A stretch of DNA of 36,453 nt, from positions 1 through 36,453 of the forward strand of contig NZ_CAACVB010000057.1 of NCBI RefSeq assembly GCF_900659635.1, read 5' to 3'. The notes under the pieces are model-generated. The model saw only the letters and a program-made list of their open reading frames with translations. It made no database searches and was not told the DNA's origin. Below are positions 8,084 through 15,607 of this stretch, in pieces. A program made the translations under genes and the position numbers. Position 1 is the first letter of the stretch. Every line of letters begins with the position of its first letter. The DNA comes from Actinomadura roseirufa (GTDB taxonomy: Bacteria; Actinomycetota; Actinomycetes; Streptosporangiales; Streptosporangiaceae).

Positions 8084-8746
8084 ATGCTGCACGACGAGCT
8101 CAAGGAGATCCGGGACCCCGTGCTCAGGAAGGTTCAGGATCATCCCTTCTGGTCGGGCCTGCGGGACGGTTCGCTGCCGGGCGAGGCGCTCGCCCGTTTC
8201 GTCCAGCAGGACACCGGTCACCTGCTGCCCGCCTACGCGCGGGCGCTGGCCCGGTGCGCCGCGCAGGCCCCGGACGACGCGGACGCGGCGCTGTTCGGCC
8301 AGTCGGTCGTGGGCACGCTGGAGGCCGCGGGCCGGCTCCGGCAGGCGTACCGGGATCTGTCGGGCGCGCTGGAGCTTCCCGAGCTGGGCGAGCAGACCCC
8401 GGCGGATCCCGCCACCCATGCGCACGCGTCGTTCTTCGTGGCGGCCGGCGCCCGGTCGTTCTACGACGGGGTCGGCGCGCTGCTGCCGATGGTGTGGTTC
8501 AACGCCGAGGTGTCGGACGAGCTGAGGCGTAGCGCGAAGCCGGGGTCGCGGTACCTGCCGTGGATCGAGGTCTACCACCCCGGCGAAGGCTACAAGTACG
8601 CGGTCCAGGCGTTCCTGGACATGGCCGACCGGGCGGGGGAGGGCTCCCCGGGCCGTCGGCGGATCATCGAGCAGTTCTCCATCAGCGTCCGTTACGAATG
8701 GGCGTTCGCCGAATGCTGCCTGCACCCGTCGCCGTGGCCGGTGTGA
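8084..8746 (+). CDS. TenA-like (heme-oxygenase-fold) protein lacking the catalytic cysteine
   Basis: A 220-aa all-helical protein of the TenA/thiaminase-II superfamily. Family landmarks are QQDTGHLLPAYARAL (D43), LLPMVWFNAE (135-142) and the C-terminal RYEWAFAE with E205. In cysteine-type TenA the segment reads P-C-x-W with the nucleophile Cys; here it is PMVW (Met136), and the nearby Tyr is Asn140. It is therefore unlikely to hydrolyse thiamin. The same fold serves PqqC-type oxidases and heme-oxygenase-like diiron enzymes, so a tailoring role is possible, though I see no clear diiron ligand set. GAGGGAGA (8073-8080) sets the ATG. It is first in an operon with the P450, 60 bp before it. Confidence 0.78.
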   Translation: MLHDELKEIRDPVLRKVQDHPFWSGLRDGSLPGEALARFVQQDTGHLLPAYARALARCAAQAPDDADAALFGQSVVGTLEAAGRLRQAYRDLSGALELPELGEQTPADPATHAHASFFVAAGARSFYDGVGALLPMVWFNAEVSDELRRSAKPGSRYLPWIEVYHPGEGYKYAVQAFLDMADRAGEGSPGRRRIIEQFSISVRYEWAFAECCLHPSPWPV

Positions 8747-8806
8747 GGTGCGCCGGGCGTGCGCCGGGAGCGCCGCGGGCAGCCGACGAGAAAGGTCGCT
8801 AACCAG

Positions 8807-10006
8807 ATGAGCTCGAGCACCCCGATTCCCTATCCCTTCGAGTGGACCCCCGTCATGGAGGTCCCCGAGGCGCTGCGCGGCATCCACGACAAGGCCCAGG
8901 TGGACGTGCGGCTGCCGAGCGGCGACACCGCGGTGATGGTGACGCGGTACAAGGACGTCCGGAGCCTTTTCGCGGACCCGCGGCTGAGCAAGAACATCGC
9001 GCGGCCGGGCATGGCCCGCATCTCCAAGGACAACGACCTGTTCGTCGACCCCAAGATCGACGGTGACCCGCCGCACCACAGCGCGATGCGCGGGCTGGTC
9101 ACCCGGGCGTTCACCGCCCGCCGGATCGAGCTGCTGCGCCCGTTCGCGCAGTCGGTCACCGACGAGCTGCTGGACGCGATGGAGGCCGGGCCGAAGCCCG
9201 CCGACCTGAACGAGGCGCTGGCCTTCCCGCTGCCCATCCTGGTGATCTGCAAGCTGCTCGGCGTGCCGCCGGAGGACCGCGACAAGTTCCGCCGCCTGGT
9301 GGACGGTTTCCTGTCGGTCAGCAAGCTGCCGCCGGCGGAGGTCGAGGAGTGCCGCAAGGGCCTGTGGGCCTACCTCGCCGAGCTGATCACCGCGAAGCGG
9401 GCCGACCCGGGCGACGACCTCATCGGCAGCCTGATCAAGGTGCGGGACGAGGACGACAACCGGCTGTCGGAGTACGAGCTGCACCACTGGACGCAGAGCC
9501 TGCTCATCGCCGGCTACGTCACCACCGCCAGCCAGATCGGCACCGGCACGGCCGTCCTGCTGCACCGGCGTGACCTGTTCGAGCAGGTCAAGGCCGACTC
9601 CTCGCTGGTGGAGCCGACGGTCGAGGAACTGCTGCGCACGCAGATCATGGGCTCCTCGATCGGCACCCTGCGGTACGCGCTCACCGACATCGAGCTGTCC
9701 GACGGCTCGGTGATCAAGGAGGGCACCAGCGTGCTGCTGTCGGAGGAGGGCGCCAACACCGACGAGCGCGTCTTCAAGGACCCGTTCACGATCGACATCC
9801 ACCGCACCGAGAACCACCACATGACGTTCGGCGCCGGCATCCACTACTGCGTGGGCGCCGCGCTCGCGCGGATGGAGCTGCAGGTGGCGACGGAGACGCT
9901 GCTGCGCAGGTTCCCCGACATCCGCCTCGCCGTCCCCGCGGCGGAGCTGCCGCGCGGCCTCGGCGGGTTCATGGAGGGCTTCAGCGAGGTCCCGGTCACC
10001 TGGTGA
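8807..10006 (+). CDS. Cytochrome P450 with an altered I-helix
   Basis: A 399-aa class I bacterial P450 that should oxidise the polyketide using the cluster ferredoxin. E274-L-L-R277 is the K-helix ExxR, and FGAGIHYCVG (341-350) is the haem loop with C348 as thiolate ligand. In the oxygen-binding I-helix the usual A-G-x-(D/E)-T-T reads A235-G-Y-V238-T-T: the acidic residue is Val. The threonine is kept. I chose the ATG at 8807 over an earlier GTG at 8759 because GAGAAAGG (8788-8795) lies upstream and the protein then starts as CYP105/107-like P450s do. A strong terminator follows. Confidence 0.94.
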   Translation: MSSSTPIPYPFEWTPVMEVPEALRGIHDKAQVDVRLPSGDTAVMVTRYKDVRSLFADPRLSKNIARPGMARISKDNDLFVDPKIDGDPPHHSAMRGLVTRAFTARRIELLRPFAQSVTDELLDAMEAGPKPADLNEALAFPLPILVICKLLGVPPEDRDKFRRLVDGFLSVSKLPPAEVEECRKGLWAYLAELITAKRADPGDDLIGSLIKVRDEDDNRLSEYELHHWTQSLLIAGYVTTASQIGTGTAVLLHRRDLFEQVKADSSLVEPTVEELLRTQIMGSSIGTLRYALTDIELSDGSVIKEGTSVLLSEEGANTDERVFKDPFTIDIHRTENHHMTFGAGIHYCVGAALARMELQVATETLLRRFPDIRLAVPAAELPRGLGGFMEGFSEVPVTW

Positions 10007-10027
10007 CCGCCTGACCCGCGGAGCAGA

Positions 10028-10062
10028 GCAGGGCCCCCGGCCGTCCCGGCCGGGGGCTCTGC
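10028..10062 (+). terminator. Terminator after the P450 gene
   Basis: A 15-bp stem with one G-U pair. The core GCCCCCGGCC (10033-10042) pairs with 10048-10057 across a 5-base loop, and the stem extends to 10028/10062. Confidence 0.8.
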
Positions 10063-10091
10063 CGCGTCCTGTGCCCGTCCGCTCGCTCAAT

Positions 10092-10105
10092 GTGACCGGC
10101 GTCAC
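10092..10105. promoter_or_regulatory. Inverted repeat GTGAC-N4-GTCAC upstream of the padR-like gene
   Basis: Perfect 5-bp arms at 10092-10096 and 10101-10105, 12 bases upstream of the -35 box of the padR promoter. It could be a second operator or activator site. This is a pattern observation only. Confidence 0.35.
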
Positions 10106-10116
10106 GAGGTGTATGG

Positions 10117-10145
10117 TTGACCCTGACTATTTAGTCCTTGATAAT
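10117..10145 (+). promoter_or_regulatory. Near-consensus promoter with operator palindrome (padR/monooxygenase operon)
   Basis: TTGACC (10117-10122) and GATAAT (10140-10145) are separated by exactly 17 bases, close to the housekeeping sigma-70 consensus and rare in such GC-rich DNA. Inside the spacer is the palindrome GACTATTTAGTC (10125-10136; arms GACTA/TAGTC). A repressor bound there would block RNA polymerase, so it is a good candidate for the autoregulatory operator of the downstream PadR protein. GAGGAGG (10163-10169) precedes the GTG start. Confidence 0.7.
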
Positions 10146-10174
10146 TAGAACTGGCTAGAGGTGAGGAGGCTTCG

Positions 10175-10771
10175 GTGGAGAAACGGCGCAAGGTGGGTAA
10201 TCCACTGGCACTGGCCGTGCTCGCCTGGCTGATGCTGGAGCCGATGCATCCGTACGAACTGGGCCGTCGGCTCAAGGAGACCGAGCAGGACCGCAGCATC
10301 AACTACAACCGGGGCTCCCTCTACATGGTGGTGAAGCAGCTCGCCAAGGCCGGCTTCATCGCCGAGCAGGAGACCGTCCGCGACACGCAGCGTCCCGAAC
10401 GCACCGTCTACGCGCTCACCGAGGAGGGCCGCGCCGAGCTGTACGACTGGCTCCGCGAGCTGGTCGCCCAGCCGCGCCAGGAGTACCCGCACTTCGGGGT
10501 GGCCCTGTCCCTGCTGAGCGTGCTCCCGCCCGAGGAGACCGCCGGACTGCTCAGCGCCCGGCTGGCGACGCTCACCGGCCAGGTCGGCGACATCCGCGCG
10601 CGGATCGCCCAGGCCGAGAGCGAGGGCGTCACCTGGGTGTTCCTCGTGGAGGAGCAGTACCGGGTCACCGTCCTGGACGCGGAATGCCGCTTCGTCTCCG
10701 AGCTCATCGAGGAGCTGGAGAACCCGGACTACATCCGTACCTGGAAAGAGATGTTTGGGAGCCGGACATGA
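10175..10771 (+). CDS. PadR-family transcriptional regulator
   Basis: A 198-aa PadR regulator (starts with GTG). Residues about 10-95 form the winged helix (LALAVLAWLMLEPMHPYELG ... NRGSLYMVVKQLAKAGFI ... RTVYALTEEG), and a C-terminal helical dimerisation domain follows. PadR proteins are usually ligand-released repressors of an adjacent detoxification or efflux gene. Its stop overlaps the start of the next FAD monooxygenase (ATGA), so the two are translated together, and the promoter upstream has a palindrome in its spacer. The target is probably this operon; the ligand could be the cluster product or an intermediate. It is the only regulator gene in the cluster part of the window. Confidence 0.92.
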   Translation: MEKRRKVGNPLALAVLAWLMLEPMHPYELGRRLKETEQDRSINYNRGSLYMVVKQLAKAGFIAEQETVRDTQRPERTVYALTEEGRAELYDWLRELVAQPRQEYPHFGVALSLLSVLPPEETAGLLSARLATLTGQVGDIRARIAQAESEGVTWVFLVEEQYRVTVLDAECRFVSELIEELENPDYIRTWKEMFGSRT

Positions 10772-11991
10772 CTGCAGCAAGGACCGCACTCGTCATCGGC
10801 GGCGGCGTCGCCGGGCCGGTCACCGCGATGGCGCTGAGGAAGGCGGGCATCGAGGCCACCGTGTACGAGGCGTACGCGAGCACCGCCGACGGCGTCGGCG
10901 TCACCCTCACCATCGCCCCCAACGGGCTCGACGCACTGCGGATCGTCGACGCGGACGAGGTCGTCAAGGGCATCGGCCAGCCGCTGAACCGCGGCTGGAT
11001 GCACGACGGCTACGGCGAGAAGATCGGCATGTTCCCCGGGCTGGAGGGCCTGCCGTCCAGCCGGGGCCTCTGGCGTGACGAACTGTGCCGGGTGCTGCAC
11101 GAGCGGGCTCTGGCACAGGGCGTCAACGTCGTCTACGGCAAGCGCCTGATCGACGTCGAGGAGACCCCCGACGCCATCACCGCCAAGTTCGCCGACGGCA
11201 CCACCGCCACCGCCGACGTGCTCGTCGGCTGCGACGGCATCCGCTCCACCGTCCGCCGGCTCATCGACCCGAACGCCCCCGAGGCCGACACGACCAAGCT
11301 CCTCAACTTCGGCGCCGCCGCCGACATCGCCGTCAAGGGCGCCGAACCCGACGCGTCCTACTTCGTCTTCGGCAAGCGCGGCTTCTTCGGCTACTGGGTG
11401 CAGCCCGACGGCCGCACCGCCTGGTTCGCCAACCTCCCCTGGGACCGCCCCGTCCCGTCCTCCGAGGCCCGCAAGACCTCCAAGGACGAATGGATGGACC
11501 GGCTCCGCGAGATGTACTCCGAGGACACCCCCGCCCGCGAGATCCTCGCCAACACCAGCGCCGACCAGCTCGTCGTCCTCGGCTCCATGGAGTCCATGCC
11601 GAAGGTCCCGCGCTGGTCCCGCGGCCGGATGGTCCTCGTCGGCGACTCCTGCCACGCGCCGTCCTCCAGCTCCGGCCAGGGCGCCTCCCAGGCCATCGAG
11701 AGCGGCATCCAGCTCGCCCGCTGCCTGCGCGACCTCCCCGACCCCCAGGCCGCCTTCGCCGCCTACGAGGCCCTCCGCCGCGAGCGCGTCGAGAAGATCA
11801 TCGACCGCGGCGCCAAGACCAACAGCAGCAAGACCATGGGCACCTTCGCCAAGGCCATGATGAGGGTCATGATGCCCGTCATGATGAAGACGTTCCTCAA
11901 CCCCGAGAAGACCCTCGGCCCCGAGCAGCGCTACCACATCGACTGGGACGCCCCCGTCAACACTCCCGCCCCCGCCACTGCCCGCGCTTAG
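10768..11991 (+). CDS. FAD-dependent monooxygenase coupled to PadR
   Basis: A 407-aa class A flavoprotein monooxygenase. The Rossmann motif GGGVAG is at 11-16, the NADPH/FAD motif GCDG at 154-157 (GCDGIRSTVR), and the second FAD motif GDSCHAPSSSSGQG from 292. There is no C-terminal thioredoxin-like domain; the protein ends in a Met-rich amphipathic stretch (AKAMMRVMMPVMMKTF) that could be a membrane-associating helix. The start is the ATG overlapping the padR stop. The promoter lacks SARP-type sites and carries its own operator-like palindrome, so this enzyme may be induced by a compound for inactivation or conversion (as TetX and Rox do) instead of being a core tailoring step. That role is inferred. 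Confidence 0.9.
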   Translation: MTAARTALVIGGGVAGPVTAMALRKAGIEATVYEAYASTADGVGVTLTIAPNGLDALRIVDADEVVKGIGQPLNRGWMHDGYGEKIGMFPGLEGLPSSRGLWRDELCRVLHERALAQGVNVVYGKRLIDVEETPDAITAKFADGTTATADVLVGCDGIRSTVRRLIDPNAPEADTTKLLNFGAAADIAVKGAEPDASYFVFGKRGFFGYWVQPDGRTAWFANLPWDRPVPSSEARKTSKDEWMDRLREMYSEDTPAREILANTSADQLVVLGSMESMPKVPRWSRGRMVLVGDSCHAPSSSSGQGASQAIESGIQLARCLRDLPDPQAAFAAYEALRRERVEKIIDRGAKTNSSKTMGTFAKAMMRVMMPVMMKTFLNPEKTLGPEQRYHIDWDAPVNTPAPATARA

Positions 11992-12010
11992 CACCCCGCC
12001 TCCAGAACCC

Positions 12011-12065
12011 GTTCCGTCCCGGGGCGCCCGGCCGAGCCCCCGCGGCCCGCGCCCCGGGACGGAAC
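12011..12065 (+). terminator. Terminator after the PadR/monooxygenase operon
   Basis: A perfect 17-bp stem: GTTCCGTCCCGGGGCGC (12011-12027) pairs with 12049-12065, with a 21-base loop, followed by TCCTCTT. Confidence 0.75.
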
Positions 12066-12075
12066 TCCTCTTACT

Positions 12076-12219
12076 GAATTTCGGCCCAGGATCCTCGCCT
12101 GGCGGCTCGTCTCCTGACCGAAATTCGTGCGAGCGCGAATCGCTTCGCGATCTTCGCGGCGGGGCTCGCCTTCGGCTTTGCCCCGCCGCTCAGGGCGCGC
12201 GCTCGCGTGCGGGCCGGGG
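12076..12219. repeat. Structured intergenic repeat, copy A
   Basis: It has two parts. First is a hairpin with arms GAATTTCGG (12076-12084) and CCGAAATTC (12118-12126) and a 33-base loop. Then comes a 93-base core (12127-12219) that matches 25029-25121 at all but about 7 positions, with nested stems CGGCGGGG/CCCCGCCG inside and GCGAGCGCG/CGCGCTCGC outside. No convincing gene lies in 11992-12268; the frame across the core gives the same meaningless Arg/Ser-rich peptide in both copies. It sits between the convergent monooxygenase genes. Confidence 0.75.
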
Positions 12220-12268
12220 TCGGCCGCCCCGTGCCCCCTTGGGGCAAGCGAGTCCTTGGGCCGGGCTT

Positions 12269-13861
12269 TCAGAGATGCTGCGTGCGGAGGATTCGGTGCA
12301 GGGCCTCGGTCAGCTGGGCCTTCGGGTCGCCTTGGGTGCCCGCGGGGCGGCGCCAGGCGATGTAGCCGTCGGGGCGGACCAGGACCGCGCCGTCGCCACC
12401 CAGGCCGTAGCGGGTGTCCCAGGCGCCCTCCAGGTCGGCCAGGTCCGCTCGTGAGGAGGAGGGACCGACGCGGTAGGCGCGCAGGGGGAAGCCCGCCTGC
12501 GCCGCGATCTCGTTCGCCGCGTCCGTCCACGCCTCCCCGTCCGGGCCCGTGAGTAGCACGAACGCGTCATGGAACAGGTCGTGCAGGGCGACGCCGGACT
12601 CGTCCAGGTCGAGCCACAGGTGCGGCGCGCGGGTGCCGGGCAGCGCCCCCTGGTGCACCGAGTCCCCGTACACGCCGTCGTGCTCGGCGCCGATCACGGC
12701 CGAGGAGTGGTAGCGCTGCCCGAAGGTGCACAGGGTGTCGTCGACGTCGTCCTCGACGGGGCCGTTGCCGAAGCGGGCCTCCTGGCGGCGGACGGTGATG
12801 CCCGCCAGCGCCTGCGCGACCGGGCGGCGCTCGGCCTCGTAGCTGTCCAGCAGCGCGTCCGACGCCCAGCCCTTGATCGTCGCGGCGAGCTTCCAGGCGA
12901 GGTTGTGCGCGTCCTGCACGGCGGCGTTCGCGCCCATCGCGCCCGCCGGCGGCCACACGTGCGCGCTGTCCCCGGCGAGGAAGACCCGGCCCGCGCGGAA
13001 CCGGTCGGCGATGCCGACCGCCTCCTCCCAGCAGGCGATGTCGAGGATCTCGAACGGCACGTCCGCGCCGAGGACGGCCCGCGCGGCCGGCGCGCAGCGC
13101 TCGGCGGTGAAGTCGGCCGGCGACTCCTTCTCCGGGTCGTAGGTGAAGCTGACCGCCCACTGGTCCTCGACCGCGGTCGACAGGAAGGAGGCGAACCCGC
13201 CGATCTCCGGGTTCGACACGATCCAGAACATGGCGCGCTTGGTGATGATCTCCGAGAGGTCGGCCCGCACCACGAACGTGACCCAGCTCTGCGTGGCGCC
13301 CGGCCCCTCCCGGACGATGCCCTGCGACGGGCCGATCGCGCCGCGGAAACCGTCCGCCGCGATGACGTACTCGGCCCGCAGGACCCTCTGCTCCCCGTCG
13401 CCCGCCCGCGTCACCGCTGTGACGCCGTCCGCGTCGGCCTCGACCGACAGGCAGCGCGTACCGAACCGGATGTCGGCGCCGCGGGCCCGCGCGGCCTCGA
13501 TCAGCAGCGGCTCCACCGTGCGCTGGTCGGCCATCTCGAACTCGCACGCGGTCAGGTCCGGCAGCGACGTGCGCGCCTCGTCGCCGAGCAGCCACTGCCA
13601 CTCGCCCGCGAGCGACTCGCACCGCACGACGCCCGACTCGCCGTCGAACGGCCGGCCCGCCGCGCGGATGCCCGGCTCGATGCCGAGCGGCCGGTAGAGC
13701 TCCATCGTCCGCTGGTTGATCCCGCGCGCGCGACCCTGCACCGACACCGTCGGGTGGCGGTCCACCAGCACCGACCGCACCCCGTGGTGGGCGAGGAACA
13801 GCGCGGACGCCAGCCCGGCGTAGCCGCCGCCGACGATGAGTACCGGAACGGTCTCGTCCAT
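12269..13861 (-). CDS. Aromatic-ring FAD hydroxylase (PgaE/RdmE type)
   Basis: A 530-aa class A flavin hydroxylase of the length and layout of PgaE, CabE and RdmE: an FAD domain with GGGYAG at 11-16, the second FAD motif GDSAHVWPPAGAMGAN near 295, and a C-terminal thioredoxin-like domain from about 400 that ends RPDGYIAWRRPAG. These enzymes hydroxylate polycyclic aromatic polyketides or open rings by Baeyer-Villiger oxidation. The ATG at 13861 is preceded by GGAGGC, and the alternative longer frame upstream has no family similarity. It is divergent from another flavoprotein gene, with SARP-type repeats between them. It is one of the best pointers to an aromatic polyketide product. Confidence 0.92.
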   Translation of the reverse strand: MDETVPVLIVGGGYAGLASALFLAHHGVRSVLVDRHPTVSVQGRARGINQRTMELYRPLGIEPGIRAAGRPFDGESGVVRCESLAGEWQWLLGDEARTSLPDLTACEFEMADQRTVEPLLIEAARARGADIRFGTRCLSVEADADGVTAVTRAGDGEQRVLRAEYVIAADGFRGAIGPSQGIVREGPGATQSWVTFVVRADLSEIITKRAMFWIVSNPEIGGFASFLSTAVEDQWAVSFTYDPEKESPADFTAERCAPAARAVLGADVPFEILDIACWEEAVGIADRFRAGRVFLAGDSAHVWPPAGAMGANAAVQDAHNLAWKLAATIKGWASDALLDSYEAERRPVAQALAGITVRRQEARFGNGPVEDDVDDTLCTFGQRYHSSAVIGAEHDGVYGDSVHQGALPGTRAPHLWLDLDESGVALHDLFHDAFVLLTGPDGEAWTDAANEIAAQAGFPLRAYRVGPSSSRADLADLEGAWDTRYGLGGDGAVLVRPDGYIAWRRPAGTQGDPKAQLTEALHRILRTQHL

Positions 13862-13898
13862 GATCGCCTCCGTTCGTCCCGGCCAGGCTGACACGGCG

Positions 13899-13916
13899 CC
13901 CTCGAGCCTCGCTCGG
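13899..13916 (-). promoter_or_regulatory. SARP-type heptamer pair upstream of the aromatic hydroxylase
   Basis: On the minus strand CCGAGCG (13916-13910, 6/7) and TCGAGGG (13905-13899, 6/7) are 4 bases apart. Eight bases downstream is CAGCCT, a weak -10. The plus strand of the same stretch also reads TCGAGCC (13902-13908) and TCGGCCG (13913-13919) with 11-bp period. Confidence 0.5.
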
Positions 13917-13955
13917 CCGGCGCGGGCCCGGCCGCCGCGCCCCGGGCGGGCCGCT

Positions 13956-13973
13956 TCGAGCGCTCCTCCATCG
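13956..13973 (+). promoter_or_regulatory. SARP-type heptamer pair upstream of the FAD oxidoreductase
   Basis: TCGAGCG (13956-13962, 7/7) and TCCATCG (13967-13973, 5/7) have an 11-bp period, 61 bases before the GTG start at 14034. Confidence 0.45.
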
Positions 13974-14033
13974 CGGATGGATGCGCCGCCACGACGATCC
14001 GGAGGTGTCACCGGATCACGAGGGGAGCCAGCC

Positions 14034-15503
14034 GTGACGGAAGCCAGGGCCACCACGGAGAACCGGCGGATCGTCGTCCTCGGCGGAGGCGTCGCCGGCC
14101 TGGCCGCCGCCATCGCCCTGGCCCGGCGCGGGCTGCCCGTCACCGTGATCGAGCGGGACCCGCCGCCGCCCCCCGGCGACGGCTTCGACCCCTTCCTGGC
14201 GTGGAAGCGGCGCGGCGTCCCGCAGTTCCGGCTGCCGCACGGGTTCTCCGCCCGCACCCGCAACCTGCTCGCCCGGCACGCGCCGGACGTGCTGGACCGG
14301 CTCGGCGCCGACGGCATCGAGGTGATCAACCTCTTCAAGCGGCTGATCCCCGAGGAGCTGTGGGTGCCGTCCGACGACGACTACGCCAACCTGTGGGCGC
14401 GGCGGGCGGCGTTCGAGCTGGCCCTGCGCCGCACCGCCGAGGCGCAGGACGGGATCGGCTTCGTGTGCCCGGCGGTCGCGGCCGGGCTGGCCTTCGAGCG
14501 GACCCCGGACGGCACGCCGCGGGTGACGGGGGTCCGCCTGGCGGGCGGCCGGGAGCTGCCCGCCGGGCTCGTCCTGGACTGCGGCGGGCAGCGCACCCCG
14601 CTGCCCCGCTGGCTCGCGGCGGAGGGCGTCCACGTCGAGGCCGACGACCAGGACTGCCAGACCGTCTACTTCAGCCGCTACTACCGGTTCACCCCGGACT
14701 GCGACCTGCCGAAGACCGCGGTCGCCACGCTCCGCGGCGAGCTGGACGGCATCGCCTACATCGGCTTCCCCGGCGACCACGACACGTTCGCGATCTGCTT
14801 CGAGGGGCACCCCGGCGACGAGGACATGCGGCTGCTGCGCCACACCTGGGCGTTCGAGGCCGCCGCCGCCGCGATCCCGGCCGTCGCGCCGTGGGTGGAC
14901 CCCGCCAACGGCACCCCGCTGGACGACGTCCAGATCATGGGCGGGCACCACAACGTCCGCCGCCACTACGTGGTGGACGGCCGGCCGCTCGTCCTCGGGC
15001 TGCTGCCCGTCGGCGACTCGCTGTGCACGACGAACCCCGCCTACGGGTGGGGCGCGGCGATGGCGCTGACCTACGCGTTCGCGGCGGCGGAGGCCGTCGG
15101 CCGGCACGGCGGCGACCTGACCGCGACGGCGCTGGCCTACGAGAACGCCATCGCGAGTGAGGCCGACGCGGTGTTCCGCGAGTCCGCCGCGATGGACCGC
15201 GCCCGCATCTACCGGATCACCGGGCGGGAGGTGCCCGAGCACGACCGGCTGGAGATGGAGCGCCAGCAGCTCATCCTGGAGGGCCTGTCCACCAACGTCC
15301 TCCTGGACATCGAGCTCGGCCGCGCGTTCTGCCGCCGGGTCAACCTCGTCGGCCCCGCCGACGCCGTCCTCGGCAACCCCGAGCTGGCGATCCGGGCCGG
15401 GCGGCGCCGCGACCTGGAGCCCGACGAGGCGCCCGAGCCGCCGCTCGGCCGCGACGAGCTGCGCGCCGTGATCGAGGCCGCCCGCCCGGCGGCCACCGTG
15501 TAG
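14034..15503 (+). CDS. FAD-dependent oxidoreductase of uncertain subfamily
   Basis: A 489-aa flavoprotein with a clear Rossmann FAD site (IVVLGGGVAGLAAAIALARR near the N-terminus) and a GDSLCTTNPAYGWGAAMAL stretch in the place of the second FAD motif. It lacks the WxWxIP halogenase motif and the usual GDAAH motif of phenol hydroxylases, so it looks more like the geranylgeranyl-reductase or lycopene-cyclase-like branch of flavoproteins. An oxidation or ring-forming step in the pathway is possible, but I do not recognise a characterised relative. The GTG at 14034 is preceded by AGGGGAG (14021-14027). It stands alone, divergent from the aromatic hydroxylase, and ends in a double terminator. Confidence 0.85.
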   Translation: MTEARATTENRRIVVLGGGVAGLAAAIALARRGLPVTVIERDPPPPPGDGFDPFLAWKRRGVPQFRLPHGFSARTRNLLARHAPDVLDRLGADGIEVINLFKRLIPEELWVPSDDDYANLWARRAAFELALRRTAEAQDGIGFVCPAVAAGLAFERTPDGTPRVTGVRLAGGRELPAGLVLDCGGQRTPLPRWLAAEGVHVEADDQDCQTVYFSRYYRFTPDCDLPKTAVATLRGELDGIAYIGFPGDHDTFAICFEGHPGDEDMRLLRHTWAFEAAAAAIPAVAPWVDPANGTPLDDVQIMGGHHNVRRHYVVDGRPLVLGLLPVGDSLCTTNPAYGWGAAMALTYAFAAAEAVGRHGGDLTATALAYENAIASEADAVFRESAAMDRARIYRITGREVPEHDRLEMERQQLILEGLSTNVLLDIELGRAFCRRVNLVGPADAVLGNPELAIRAGRRRDLEPDEAPEPPLGRDELRAVIEAARPAATV

Positions 15504-15507
15504 AGCC

Positions 15508-15541
15508 CGGGCGCCCGGCCTATGCGGGGGCCGGGCGCCCG
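15508..15541 (+). terminator. First terminator after the FAD oxidoreductase
   Basis: A perfect 13-bp stem, CGGGCGCCCGGCC (15508-15520) with its complement at 15529-15541 and an 8-base loop, just after the stop codon. Confidence 0.75.
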
Positions 15542-15550
15542 TACCAAACG

Positions 15551-15590
15551 GCGGAGCCCCCTCGGGTGGACATCTCGGAGGGGGCTCCGC
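15551..15590. terminator. Second, bidirectional terminator before the NmrA gene end
   Basis: A perfect 13-bp stem, GCGGAGCCCCCTC (15551-15563) with its complement at 15578-15590, followed by TTTCTCC. It serves both convergent genes. Confidence 0.8.
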
Positions 15591-15607
15591 TTTCTCCGTG
15601 GCCGCGC

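Noticed and set aside
12127..12552. Plus-strand frame starting with an Arg/Ser-rich peptide that reappears at 25029
   Set aside because: The shared peptide comes from the duplicated structured DNA repeat; the rest of the frame is antisense to the aromatic hydroxylase gene and has no domain features.
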